A DNA stretch of 41,044 nt, from positions 1 through 41,044 of the forward strand of contig JAWQRN010000077.1 of the NCBI GenBank assembly GCA_033557685.1, given 5' to 3'. This DNA comes from Sperchopsis tessellata. Its lineage: Eukaryota > Arthropoda > Insecta > Coleoptera > Hydrophilidae. Below, piece after piece: positions 1-11,280 of the stretch. Both the position numbers and the translations under genes were made by a program. Below the pieces are notes generated by a model. The model saw only the letters and a list, made by a program, of their open reading frames with translations, was not told the DNA's origin and ran no database searches. Within the stretch, counting starts at the first letter, position 1. Every line of letters begins with the position of its first letter.

Positions 1-164
1 TTGAAAATGTCCCTTGCAACAGTGGACGAAACGTCGGCACTTCTCAGAGCCTCTACACGGTTTCCACCCGGAAACAATCAGTTAATATAGTTATTTACGC
101 AAAAGGACATTATTTTACGAATGTGAAATTTGCAGAATGTGGCAAACTTTCCCCTAATCATAAA

Positions 165-255
165 AAGCTTCTGAGGTGGGTCTCGAATCCAGAACGCCTA
201 GCTCCGCAAGTCTATTGGTAAACCAGTGAGCTACCGATGTGGCTCAGGTTAAATT
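165..255 (-). repeat. tRNA-derived SINE head
   Basis: On the minus strand an A box (TAGCTCACTGGTTTACC, 233-217) and a B box (GGATTCGAGACCC, 190-178) sit at tRNA-like spacing. The flanks cannot fold into a full cloverleaf, so this is a SINE promoter rather than a tRNA gene. Confidence 0.6.
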
Positions 256-529
256 ATATTATGGACCAAATGGGAATACGCATGAACTACAATGGTGGTA
301 GAAAGTAGAAGGAAACGAAGAAGATTTAAAGAATGAGGTTGTTTATTTTCGTCAATAAATTTCACATATTTTCTGCTACACAAAATTATTAATTCAGTAG
401 ACAAAATACATTCTTTCCGAACTTGTAGCTATCTTGTACACATAAAAATTCTTGTCCCGTACACATTTATCCTCTAAAATTTACCGGGTTAGTTTCTACT
501 TTAGATTTAGTAGGAAACTAGATAAAATT

Positions 530-905
530 ACTTTTTATTTATGATATTAAAATTGACACTAGTGTCTAAAACAATTTGCTCTTGTACATAATGTCTTGTT
601 TATAATATAATGTCAAAAATAAGCACATCGACAGACATACAGATAGAGCTTTCACTATTTTTTATTTATGGTATTAAAATTGACACTGGTGTCTAAAACA
701 ATTTGCTCTTATACATAATGTCTTGTTTATAATATAATGTCAAAAATAAGCACCTCGATAGCCGTACAGGTAGACCTTTAGGGCTTTCACTATGTGACTC
801 CGAGCGACGAGTTCGATTCCCAAAATAATAAAAACAATTTTAAAAAAGAAATCTATATAAAAATATTTCACCGCGGTGACAAGGGTACAGATCCCGAATG
901 CCAGC
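530..905 (+). repeat. SINE with tandemly duplicated 5' segment
   Basis: A 127-base unit is present twice (about 532-657 and 659-785) with few differences, containing GACACT(A/G)GTGTCTAAAAC and TCTTGTTTATAATATAATGT. The second copy runs on into a complete tRNA-like head: A box TAGCCGTACAGGTAGA (about 759-774) and B box GTTCGATTCCC (811-821). The first copy has a decayed, truncated version of the A box. It is the same family as the SINE at 23594. Confidence 0.65.
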
Positions 906-1149
906 AATAAAATAAAAAATGTCGGAAATAAGAAATACCATAATAACCCAATTTATGATGATGCATATTACAAGGAAATTGACTATAAATTTGTATTTAT
1001 GCAATCACTTCAATCAAATGCTACCAAAAAGAAAATTAATTTTTGATATTAAGTAAAATGTAATATGCTCAAATCATATATAATTAATTGCTTTATCAAA
1101 CTACAATAATGTATCCTCCCCCTCGATCCATCACAACATAAGAGTTTAG

Positions 1150-2130
1150 TGACATCATAACGGGACAAATCTGACCATCGTTGCCCTCACATCCCTATCC
1201 TGAGCAAAATGCCTCATGTAATTTAAACCGAGTAAGTAACATTCCCTGCAGTCTACTACATTTCCTTTATCTATTGACCTTTCCACTGACTCCTATCTTC
1301 TTGTGATGTGACCAAAACAACATAAGAATGATTGGTTGATGTGGTTAAAATGAAGACATTCGTGAGCTATCAAAAGTTTATGAAGCGGGCACCTGCATCT
1401 CCACATTTCGGAGGCATCAATTGATTGTGTACCTGCTCGCTTTATCGTCCAAATTTCAGCCACGTACATGGCAATTAGAAAATTAAGGTCAATATTAGCA
1501 GAAAAATTTGTAACCGTGTCCTCCACATTTTTATTAGTTTAGCTGTCGCTACTTTTTCATCTCCAAACAACTTTGGATTTTCTATTCGCAACCACCACTA
1601 TTGATGCATCCCTATCTAACTCCGACTTTGATGTTAAAGTTTTATAATCAAGTTTTCTCATAAACTGTATAAGATGAGTTGAAGTACCCATTTCCTCCAG
1701 TATCTTCTACAGCGTTCCCCATTCAACAGAATCAAATGCCTAACGAGTAATTCAAAAAACATACACATTTCAATTTGACGGACATCCAAAATTTGTGCAC
1801 TGGTGCTTTCTCCTAGTGCAAACCCCCTCTGTTCTTTAGATATTTGTGGTAGGAGAAAGACCTTTAGATATTTATTAATGATATTGAAGAATACTTTGCA
1901 ATGGTCTGATAATTAGTGCAAGTCATCGGGACTCCTTTGATATAGATTGGCACGGAAAATGATTCACAAGTATTCCAGATCTTTCACAGAATGCATGCAT
2001 GACATCCATACCGATGCTTAACATTGCATTCACAACTTCCAATGTTATACCATCCATTTCAATACTACGATTTGTATATTGTTGTTCTGTGATGAACATT
2101 ATAGGCTCAAGGTCCACAATAATGTATAAA
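1150..2130 (-). pseudogene. Decayed RTE-like non-LTR reverse transcriptase (C-terminal part)
   Basis: Read on the minus strand in several frames: AFDSVEWGTL (1739-1710, RT motif A region), then a stretch like KILEEMGTSTHLIQFMRKL, then AEIWTIKRAG, IDASEMWRCR and HILRR-like sequence (about 1526-1293) typical of the C-terminus of these elements. Stops and frameshifts are frequent, so it is dead. Insect genomes carry many such copies. Confidence 0.7.
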
Positions 2131-2587
2131 TCAATGGAAATAATAACAGATTAGAAACAAAATATCATTATTTAATAAAGACAATCATAGTCCATCCATA
2201 TAGATAGGCTTTGAATCACCTCTTCAGGTTCCCAAATGACATCGCCCTTAGCAACTTGATGAATAAACAAAATGGCCAATACTTAACTGTTATTTAGCCT
2301 TCTTCAAGACAAACAAAAGCATGTCGCTGACTATCACTCTCAAGAATAAGGTTGCATGGTCAAATTTCAAGGCTGAGGTTTAAAGTTAAATTTTTTATCC
2401 GTATATATGAGCAAGCAAAATGATAATATCCATCAAATTACATAAGGGCACTTGTTGGGTAGTTTTTCTATAAAATATTTATTTTATAAACTGGATATTA
2501 TTATTTAAATTAATTAACATTAAATATATTGTTTTCTGTTCGTTTTTTTTTGTGTGACATATTCATGCATTGAATTACAGCAATAAA

Positions 2588-2608
2588 GATTATTATTATT
2601 ATTATTAT
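2588..2608. repeat. (ATT)n microsatellite, tail of RTE-like element
   Basis: About seven ATT units, read as (AAT)n on the minus strand, at the 3' side of the minus-strand RTE-like fragment. Confidence 0.85.
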
Positions 2609-3614
2609 AGTATGAATGCCTATATTTTTCAATTATTGGGATAAGAACCCGTACTTTGATTACTCTTACCGCCTTCTTCTGTGCAAGAAACCCAGAGTAA
2701 ACTTGGACTAAGTACAAATTGTCAAATTTCATAGTGCAAAACACTACTAGTGTTTATGAATTGCTTTATTTTTCTTGTACTTCTTCTTTAGTTATCTTGA
2801 GTCCAGCTTTGGACATAGGCCTCCCCCATATTTCTCCACAACTCACGATCTTATGCCATTCTCATCCATCCAAACTCAAAATGTCTTTTTATGTCGTCAC
2901 CCAATCTCGTATTTGGTCTTTCTCTACCTCTCTTTCCAATATACGGGCGACACCTCGGAACCACATGATTCCATCTGTATTCTTGCATTATGTCCGCCGA
3001 ACTTCCACTTAAGTAGGGCTATTTTATTATTATTTTTTGCCCAAGGTTTGTTAGTGGTTGCAGCTGGTGGTTCTTTTTAAGAGATATATAGTTTTTGGTA
3101 GAAATTGGTTACATATTCAGTAATGTCTGTCTTGTGCCTTATTTCATTTTCGTCTTCATCTTTTAGAACATACATCTGTAATTTTCCTAAAGTAGGTCAT
3201 AGAACTTTCAAATTTCCATTGTTTTCTATGACTTTTCTGATCATTTCTTCTCTTTGTCTCTGTTTATTGGGCTTTATTTGCTTTCTAATAGTCTTGCTTA
3301 AGTTTTTGTATTCCTTCAGATTCTAGCTTTCGGCGCTGGTCTATTAGTACTTTGGTGTGATTACTACTATCGTTTTGTTTCACCTTTCTTTTTGTTGCAA
3401 AATGCATGCAGGATTTAAGGATAGCAGAGCTAATAAGATTATTTGATTCATCGAGAGGCCCATGCAGTTTTTGATCCATTGACGCATTCTTGATTATGTC
3501 TTCATATTCGTTACATTTTTCTTTTAAGGAGTTTGCATCTATCAACGTAGGCATTGCGTGAAACCACTTAGATCTTATTGACTTTTCCTTTAGAACTATA
3601 TTTGCTCTAACCAA
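2588..3614 (-). pseudogene. Internally deleted RTE-like non-LTR element with (AAT)n tail
   Basis: On the minus strand, 3614-3285 gives a helical linker upstream of an RT domain, and 3260-3060 resembles the segment just before RT motif 1 (DITEYVTNFYQKLY). The reading then jumps straight to the C-terminal tail at 3010-2775 (GDDIKRHFEF, DRELWRNMGEAYVQSWTQDN), so the catalytic core is deleted. Downstream, at 2608-2588, is an (AAT)n run, a common 3' end of RTE elements. The TE polarity explains the plus-strand open frames here, which are antisense artefacts. Confidence 0.7.
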
Positions 3615-4047
3615 TCAATGGTCACTTCCTGTTGAGAATTCTTGTACTAGGACGTTCAAATAGCAACTTCTTGAATTTGCACCAAGCTTTCTATTGCATC
3701 AGCTCCAGATATAAGTTATTTTAAATACACTGTGATAAATATTTGTTTAAAACATTATAATTATGAAGTGAATATGCAAATAATTCTTGATTATTATGGA
3801 TCATTTAAATAACTATTTGGTTAGTAAATGATTGTAACTATCAGCATAAAACACAATTTTTAGCTTGTTCAATGTTTTAAATATAACTGTTTATAAACTT
3901 GACACCAAAGTACAAATCAACATAAATTTCATAAATTGCCCTAGTCACAATTTTAAAAAGATCTTTGACAATTTCTATGGTGAACTATGTATCTAACCTT
4001 ATAATAATAATATAATATTTCATAAAAATTTGTTTGCTTTAGAAATA

Positions 4048-6050
4048 CAGCAAAACTCGATATAACGGACTTCGGATATAACGAACAAAAAAATTCCATG
4101 TGTAATATGTATTTCATTTGAATAAAAACTTAATGCATATAGCACTTAATGTAAGCGTAGAGTATGGACACATATGGAGTAAAATATATATGTATATACA
4201 AAAAAAATGCCTGTGCATGAATAATGATAATTAAACCTTCATCCCTTCAGATAGAAGACATATAAAATGGTCTTCACTAAAAAATAAACACATATATATC
4301 GTGTGCGCGTACATATTGGATGACAGTTATTATGACATAAGTAGTGTACAACTGCAAAAATAATGCACACAGATTAACATTTACTAGACCTGTTCAGTAT
4401 AATTTAAAAAATCGTGTAAAACACATCTTTGCTATCTGTGCTGCTTAAATATAAAAGTTAATATCACGCCAAATCAAAAATTAAAAGTTATACGAAAGTT
4501 AGAGTCGGGAGCATCTGTGTCTCGTGTATGTGAGAAACATGGCCTTAAAAAACAAACTGTATCGGACATTAAAAAAAAACAATGATAAAATAAAAAAATT
4601 TGCGTTAATATGTGATGTAGATGCAAACACGTATCTCAGAAAACATATGAAATTGGCATGTGAAACTTCAGTGGAAGAAGCATTATTGAAGTAGTATGCA
4701 CAGCAACTTTCTTGTGGGGTTCCAGTTCGCTAGTTGAACTGAAATCTGCAGAAATGAAATTAGCAAATCATATGAACATAAAATTCAAATCGAGTGATGG
4801 ATGGGGTTGGCGCTTCCGCAAAAGGTACGGAATTATGAATAACGAATTTACGGCTAAGCTTCAAGTGCTCCAACAGAATATCATTTAGGAAAAAATTAAT
4901 ACATACAACATATAAATAATGAAATACTATTATAGTTTCAGATTTACAATGCTGAAGAAACTGGTTTGTTCTGGCGTACTATGCCTGAAAACACGCAAAC
5001 CAAATATGAAAAATTGACACCCGGAAGAAACATTAGCAAGGACAAGATCTCAGCCCTGCTTTATGCCAATGCAGATAGATTGCATAGACTGACACCTGTA
5101 ATTGTTGACAAATCTCAAAACCCTAGAGTTTTAAAAAAATGGTTCACCCTGGACATTTTCCAAGATAAGTTTTTTAAAAAATGTGTACCTGCAGTCAAGA
5201 AATTTCAAGTTAAACAGCTTGAAATACAACCGGAAGATGTGAAATGCCTATTGCTTTTCGACAGCTCTCCTGCTCATCCATCAGAAAATATCTTATGTTC
5301 AAAAGATAGCAAATTTAAATGTATGCTTTTGGCAAAAAATACAACACAAGTTCTTAGAGGAAGGAATGGTTGTATTAGAGGATGGAGATAATGGAGAAGA
5401 TAAAAGAGGGCAGCAAACTTTACAAAATTTAAAAAATTACGGTTTAAAATCTGCAATTTAAAATTTTGCTACAGTATGGAAAGAAGTAAAATTGCAAACA
5501 ATGGAACATGATTTGAAGAATTTCCTTGAAGATAAAGACCTTCATTTAGAAGGACTAGAGGTTACTGATTATTGTAGGGCAATACCAAATATTAGTGGAG
5601 AAGAGGCAGCTGAGGAAGATGTTTTACAGGGCTTAGAAGTAGATGAAAGTGACCCTGGGTATCACATCATGACTGAAAATGAAATATCTGATGAGGTTAT
5701 GACCTTAGAAAATGAGAATGGGAGTAAAGATTATGAGGAAGAAGAAACAACATGTCCAAAAACAAAGTTATCAGTGATAAGATTGCATCTTGACGATCTT
5801 ATAACATTTATTCACAATTCATTAGATAACGAAATTCAATTGTATTACAACCATTTTGGTAATTTTAGGGAGTTAATTATACAAAAACAGCAGACTTCAA
5901 AAGTACAAAACTTGACAGTTTCTTCAAAGCAGGATTACCTAAAGCAAGCGCATCGACATCGAAAATTAACGTCACGCCTCAAAGATAGTGTCTGGATATA
6001 TGATATTAACAGTTAATCATCCGAAGATGAATAAGTAAAAATAATTTTAG
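4048..6050 (+). mobile_element. Decayed Tigger/pogo (jerky-like) DNA transposon
   Basis: The left end near 4048 (CAGCAAAACTCGATATAACG) resembles the terminal repeats of Tigger elements. From about 4460, in broken frames: a CENP-B-type N-terminal helix-turn-helix (KLKVIRKLESGASVSRVCEK), a second DNA-binding region (SSDGWGWRFRKRYGI), then a DDE domain with IYNAEETGLFW and LLLFDSSPAHPSE, and CMLLAKNTTQVL where the third catalytic segment is lost by a frameshift. A tail frame at 5492-6016 is acidic (EEAAEEDVLQ, DYEEEE), as in jerky-like proteins. The first catalytic Asp reads Glu. No matching right terminal repeat was seen by 6180. Confidence 0.75.
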
Positions 6051-6179
6051 ACTTTTTATGAATTTTTGTTTGTTTTAAGAACATTGTTTATTTGTTTAGT
6101 TAAATAAAATTATTCCTGGTGTTATTTTATAAATAAATTCAAGAACTCTTGTTTCTATTTTGCTTTTAACAGTTAGTAG

Positions 6180-7070
6180 ACTAAGAACGGCTAAAATATC
6201 ATTTATTGGTGTATACCTATTACACTTTAATATATTTCTCATTGCTCTATTTTGCAAAGTTCTAATTGGTTAATTTCATATTGATTCAGATTATACAATA
6301 TTGTGGCACAGTACTCAAAGTGAGGGATCACCACAGTTTTATGCAGCAATGCTTTATTACAGACACTTAAATATTATCCACATCTTTTAAGGAAATTTAC
6401 CTTCATGGTCATTTTATGTTTTACATATTTTAAATGACTTGTTCTTATCTAATTTTACTCCCAGTTACTTTTTCCACACTTTGGTTATTTATCTTTACTG
6501 GATCCTTATATATTTCGTTTTCTTCATTAACAGATAGGTTATTATCACAGAACCATTGATGTACCACACCAAGTTCTATATTTACTATTCTTAAAGATTA
6601 ATAGACATCTCCTCCTTCTGCATAAATCATGGTACCATTTGCAAACAGGTGTATTTTGCATTCCGTAACACAGATCCTTGAGGCACACCATATACTGTCT
6701 GCTATTCTTCCGGAAAGATAACATTTAAACCACCTATTCCTGCTTTATTTAATTTCCACAATAATACTTTGTATCTCTGTTCCACATGAATATTTATGAC
6801 GAAAACCTAATTGCAAAAATTGTTACTTCACGACGATTTCCAATAATTTCTCATATGTTGACAAAATATTTATAGGTCTATAATCACAAAATTGTTTAGG
6901 GTTTAACACTTTTGCAACTGGTATTACTATGTTTTCTATATTTATGCACAAGTGGAGACCCCAAGAAAACATATGAATCTTGATACCATCGTAAAGTCTC
7001 CAAATCAAGTCATAACAACATGGCAAATCATTAACCAAGTACGAATCTCATTAAATCTTCATACATCTTA
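6180..7070 (-). pseudogene. Decayed jockey-like reverse transcriptase
   Basis: On the minus strand: KQFCDYRPINILSTYEKLLE (RT motif 1-2), LGFRHKYSCGTEI, GVPQGSVL, then HLFANGTMIYAE where the catalytic YADD has become FANG, and GVVHQWFCDNNLSVN. Stops occur between the pieces. It stands back to back with the plus-strand copy starting at 7090. Confidence 0.7.
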
Positions 7071-7089
7071 AACCAGTCTGTCCACTCTA

Positions 7090-8300
7090 ATCAAAAGAGT
7101 GCCACTATGTGGCTTAAATATGTTTTTCTTTTGGACAATACCTCAAGAAATAGAGAACGTAACCTCCAAGTTGAAATCCAATACCTCCAAAGATGCTTAT
7201 GATATGTCTATAAAAACAATAAAGTCTATCATAACATTTATATCAACTCCGTTATCTAATATAGTTAATAGCTGTTTCACATCTGGTCAATTTCCATCAC
7301 ATCTGAAAACTGCAAGAGTTGTACCTGTATACAAGTCTGGCAAAAGAGAAAACCCTAGCAACTACAGACCAATAGTGATACTGCCAGCTATATCCAAAAT
7401 TATTGAATCACTTATGGCTAAGCAAATATTAAGCTTCTTGGACGAAGGCAAGGTTGTCTCTGATGACTAATTTGGTTTTAGGAAGGGTTTGTCAACATCT
7501 GATGCTCTATTACCTCTGCTAGAGTTTATCACCGAGGCTGGAGAAGAGTGTTTTGCATAGTCTTGCGACTTAATCAAATCCTTTGACTGCATGCCACATA
7601 AAGAATTTCTGGTTAGGGCAGAGTATTATGGATTCAGGGGGGTTGCTCTTGACATCTTGAGATCCTATATGGTTAATAGGTGTCAGTTTGTAGGTACTGT
7701 GACTGCTCATAGCTCTACCAATTCGATCAAGCCAGGAGTTGCACAGGGATCTATTTTGGGATCGCTGATTTCCCTACTGTATATCAACGATTTACCATAC
7801 AATAATCAAAGTAAAATTGTAACGTAATGTAATGTAAAATTGATGACACCACCTTACTGACTGAACACAAGAATTCCAACACAGTATTGCTGAAAGCGCA
7901 AACATCCCTCAAAGAAGCAAATGAGTGGTTGTTTTAATGACCTAGTCCTAACTAATCAAAATAGTGCAGATATAACTCACTAATGATAAACGAGCACATG
8001 CTGGACAACCCCCTCTAAAGTTTCTGGGTATTTATATTGACCATCTACTCACCTGGAGGGATCATGTTGATATCCTTTCTGGGAGGCTCTCAAGTGATAT
8101 ATATGCCATAAGAAGGATAGAACAAATGGTCAACAAGGATGCCACAAAGAGAACTTATGATGCCCTATTTCATAGTATTATGGCATCATCAGGAGTATTA
8201 ATTTTACAAAAAAAAGCAGTGAAGCAAACGAAGGCTTTTCGGACAATACACAATGCAAGCCTTACTTCCGAAAACATGGTATACTAACCTACACCTCACT
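7090..8300 (+). pseudogene. Decayed jockey-like reverse transcriptase
   Basis: On the plus strand: PLSNIVNSCFTSGQFPSHLK, VVPVYKSGKRENPSNYRPI, FGFRKGLSTSDALLPLLEF, GVAQGSILGSLISLLYINDL (7735-7797), then after frameshifts FLGIYIDHLLTWRDHVDIL and a C-terminal piece near 8200. Several in-frame stops (for example at 7468 and 7558) show that it is inactive. Confidence 0.78.
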
Positions 8301-8379
8301 CTATATCCTGGAGCAAATTATATAAACTAACAAACACATCCTTAACCATCGCCAGCAATCATTAATTTTCTTTCATTTA

Positions 8380-8720
8380 TTGGGATATGGAGCTTGTTTT
8401 TTTTGTATATCAAAAATGGTAGTCCCAAAAATCATTTGGATTATCAAAAAACTTTAGTTGGACAAATAGCTGCAAAATACCATAACGAAAATATGTTGAG
8501 CAAGTTTAGTAGAGCACAAAAACCGGGACACACAGAAAGGCATTTCCCGGAAATTATACCACCTACGCAGAAAAGAGCAACATTTCGACATTGCGCAGTT
8601 TGCTGAAATAAAAGGGATGCAAGAGGGAAAAAATTTATAAAAAAACGAAGTTCTATTGCAAAAACTGCAATGTTGGACTTTGCGCTGCCCGTGCTTTATG
8701 ATATACCAAACGCAATTACA
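8380..8720 (+). pseudogene. piggyBac transposase C-terminal fragment with cysteine-rich domain
   Basis: The frame at 8394-8606 gives FFLYIKNGSPKNHLDYQ-type sequence followed by HFPEIIPPTQKRATFRHCAVC. After a frameshift, about 8650-8700 gives FYCKNCNVGLC. The paired CxxC motifs are the C-terminal zinc finger of piggyBac-type transposases. Only the last part of the transposase remains. Confidence 0.7.
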
Positions 8721-9796
8721 TTTTTAGTTTTTACGATTTTATCTTTTGTATTAGTTTCAGTTTTCTCAAACTTTATTCACCTATATTTAATAAGATTTTA
8801 TGTAATTTGTATATTATTTTTTTAAAATTTGAGTCCTTTAATGTTTTCTTTTTAAATTTAAATATTGTTGTATTTTATTTTTCCTTTTTTTATGATTTAT
8901 ATTTATGCACAGTAACATTATTAATATATCTGCTCAGAATTTAGAATCAACCCGTATTTAGTATTTCAGATATACATCTTGCATAAATTTGTAAGGTAGT
9001 GTTTTTATTGTTATTCTGTTATATAATTAACTGATTATGTCTCAAAAACTGAACAGTTTGAATTAAATGGCGACATTCACAAATATCAATAAATTCTTAA
9101 AATAGTAAGTATGTTAATTTAATGAACTCTACAACATAATAATAAAGCTCGATATTTGATTTAATCAAATACCAAAATAATACATCTACAACATAATGTT
9201 ATTTTGAAGAATCTGTGCCAGAAAAAAGTATTTTTCATTCATCTGGGAAAACATTGGTTCTATTTTAGCAAAGACCCAAATATCTTAAAATTTCAACAAA
9301 GAAAAGATAAGTATAAGTTAGTAAAAGTGTTATTTGGGTAATATATGATACAACAAAATTAATTATAAAGCTAAATATAATTTTCCAAATAGTTGAAGAA
9401 GTTATTTAAAGTGATAAAAATTTGCAACTTTGAAACGAATATGTTCAAATTATACAGCGTTTTTTCCAAACAGAATAACAACGTCAAAACAATACACAGT
9501 AAGTGCAACAAAACATTGTGAAAACTATATAAGATTAAAATTAAAACCAACAAACAAGAGAACTAGCAATTTGAATGATGGCAAAAAAAAGAAAATAAGG
9601 GGAATCATATGCTAACATTAACTGTATACTAAGCATGCCATCTCATAAGTAATAAAGTGTGATTAGCTTACCGTAATATGAAAAATAATATGTTCACTTT
9701 AACGGCAACATCTTAAATTTTGTAGAGGAAATATAAATTCTTGGATTTTACCATTTTAAGGTTTAAACCTCTAAAAATTACATGTGCTTAACTCAC

Positions 9797-9964
9797 CCAA
9801 TGTTTTTTGTCGACATCTTCATCAGCGTCCCACTTTCTAGTTAGGAACGGATACTTTGCACTTATGATTTCACCGTCAAAAAACGTAGTGAGTGTAGGAT
9901 ACTCATCCGTAAGGCCATTTATCCTTAAATAGCCACACAAGTACGAATTTTCTTCATCTACATG
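9797..9964 (-). CDS. GID4: GID4 coding exon 2
   Basis: 56 codons between acceptor TTTTAG (at 9965) and donor GTGAGT (at 9796). The most conserved core of the family, including YPTLTTFFDGEIIS and RKWDADEDVD, is intact with no stop or frameshift. Confidence 0.93.
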
Positions 9965-10312
9965 CTAAAAGACCACAGAAAAATTAAAATTCCCGCCAAG
10001 AATAGGGGGGCGTGCTATGTAATGACATATGTTATTTTTAGGATCCACACAAAGTCCCTTTTAAGGAAATTCGGAAATTACAGAGTACCATGAAACAATT
10101 GTAGGAACGTGAATATTGAGGACACCTGAAAACTGTGTCAATAAATGTCAGAAACAAAACCTAACCTGCAAAACCACTTCTACTTCATACGAGTTTCCTT
10201 TGGACTTCTGGAATCCCTGGAACTTGGATCCGTTGTAAAGGAGAGATTTCGTAACACCGGGCTGTTTCGAGTTTGCAGGTGGTGGCGGTGTAATATCCAC
10301 CTTCACTGGCAT
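9797..10312 (-). CDS. GID4: GID4, substrate receptor of the CTLH/GID ubiquitin ligase (5' part, two exons)
   Basis: Two exons join in frame into the first 105 residues of a GID4 (Vid24) protein. Coding exon 10312-10166 (49 codons) starts with ATG and carries a proline run (residues 9-12), then SLLYNGSKFQGFQKSKGNSY and EVEVVLQ. Exon 9964-9797 (56 codons) continues HVDEENSYLCGYL, EYPTLTTFFDGEIIS and TRKWDADEDVDKKHW, near identical to vertebrate GID4. Donor CAG/GTTAGG, acceptor TTTTAG/CAT and donor TGG/GTGAGT are all clean and phase 0; the intron is 201 bases. In the family GID4 is a beta-barrel that recognises N-terminal degrons (proline in yeast) and hands substrates to the CTLH RING ligase. 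The second half of the barrel was looked for in 1-9796 on the minus strand and not seen, so the gene is probably cut by the window edge. The N-terminal extension is much shorter than in human. Identity is secure; the start codon is likely but rests on position only. Confidence 0.93.
10166..10312 (-). CDS. GID4: GID4 coding exon 1
   Basis: 49 codons, from the ATG at 10312 to the CAG at 10166, followed by donor GTTAGG. It encodes a short proline-rich start and the first strands of the GID4 barrel. A 5' untranslated stretch must lie upstream; its start is not visible. Confidence 0.9.
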
Positions 10313-11280
10313 ATTTTACATCCACTATACGAATTTTTAAGAACTGTCACTGACAAAAGTTAAACGAGAGACTGCAGTCACGCGCGGAAATCTCTAGCAT
10401 CGCCAAGGTGTAAATATTTAGGTGTGTTCGTTTGAATCTTCGTGACGTCACATAACTGCGCAAGTTTAAATGACCTCCCACGTAATATTGCAAGTATATA
10501 TTATGATACATTATTTTGATCACTTTGTAATTTTATCAGTTGGATTGTATTTGAAAAAATGCACTCTGGGACTCCTTTTGGTTTAGGTAAATTGGGTATT
10601 TTTTTTTTTTACTCAGGCCTGACAGACATCCCGGCCTGCTCAGAATAAAAATATTTATTGTACGTTATTCGGCTCTTGTTATCTATATCTTTACTACATC
10701 TTTCTATCAATACTTTTACACAGTTTCTGCACTTAAAAATCATTATCTCCTAAGCATATACAGTGTGACTTAATACATTATCCATTTATCTACTTTCATG
10801 GAAGACTTCGCAGCCAATCTTGATTTTATCCGAGATAGTTAAATACTTTCAATTTTAAGTAATATATTTTCCGCTGAATTATTCTTAATCGGTAAGAGTT
10901 TTTTAGTGTTGCCATGTGTGATCCAAAATGTCATAAACTGAGTTTTTGATTTTTTTAATTTCAGATATAACAACAGAAATCTTCATAAAACTCTTGCAGT
11001 CAAGTTTTTTTACTGTCACACTTTGGATCTTCTTAAATATAAATATTTCACTTTAAAATAAGAACTGTTCTGTAAGAAATTTTATTATGCTAAAACTCTC
11101 TCATAACCCTATACACTGCATAATTTAGTTACTACTTGCCTAAGTTTTACAGCTATTTATTAGTTTTTTGTTTGAACAAAATAACATGAAAATAAGGCTG
11201 TACAGTACAACGGATTCAATGGAGTATGACTATCAATACATAAAACATTATTACTAAAGTAAAACAAATACAAAATAAGT
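10313..11280. other. Space between GID4 start and region downstream of Rab40
   Basis: About 10313-10480 is CpG-richer and includes the CRE, as expected for a GID4 promoter. The rest is AT-rich; a short GC-rich patch at 10615-10645 is not identified. On the minus strand an AATAAA-type signal at about 11286-11300, followed by a T/G-rich stretch, could be a distal Rab40 polyadenylation site. Confidence 0.35.
10443..10450. promoter_or_regulatory. Palindromic CRE (TGACGTCA) upstream of GID4
   Basis: A full 8-bp cAMP-response-element palindrome lies about 130 bases before the GID4 start codon. It sits in a stretch (about 10375-10470) that is unusually CpG-rich for this window (CACGCGCGG, CTGCGCAAG nearby). 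This fits a promoter for GID4. Binding by a CREB/ATF-type factor is inferred from the motif only. Confidence 0.45.

Larger units (their letters stand above)
1..9796. other. Transposon-rich sequence, probably GID4 intron 2
   Basis: This begins at the donor of the second GID4 exon and runs off the left edge. It holds SINEs, two minus-strand RTE-like fragments, a Tigger element, two opposed reverse transcriptases and a piggyBac fragment, listed separately. Parts of about 3615-4045 and 8730-9780 show only AT-rich sequence with nothing recognisable. No host exon was seen. Confidence 0.6.

Noticed and set aside
757..825. tRNA gene
   Set aside because: A and B boxes are present but acceptor and anticodon stems do not pair and a related copy at 23594 has the same head, so it is a SINE.
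2719..3326. Plus-strand open frames as a secreted or membrane protein gene
   Set aside because: They are antisense to a minus-strand RTE-like element whose motifs are clear; hydrophobicity comes from the T-rich strand.
5492..6016. 174-codon acidic frame as a host gene
   Set aside because: It is the C-terminal part of the Tigger/jerky-like transposase immediately upstream, with the frame broken between them.
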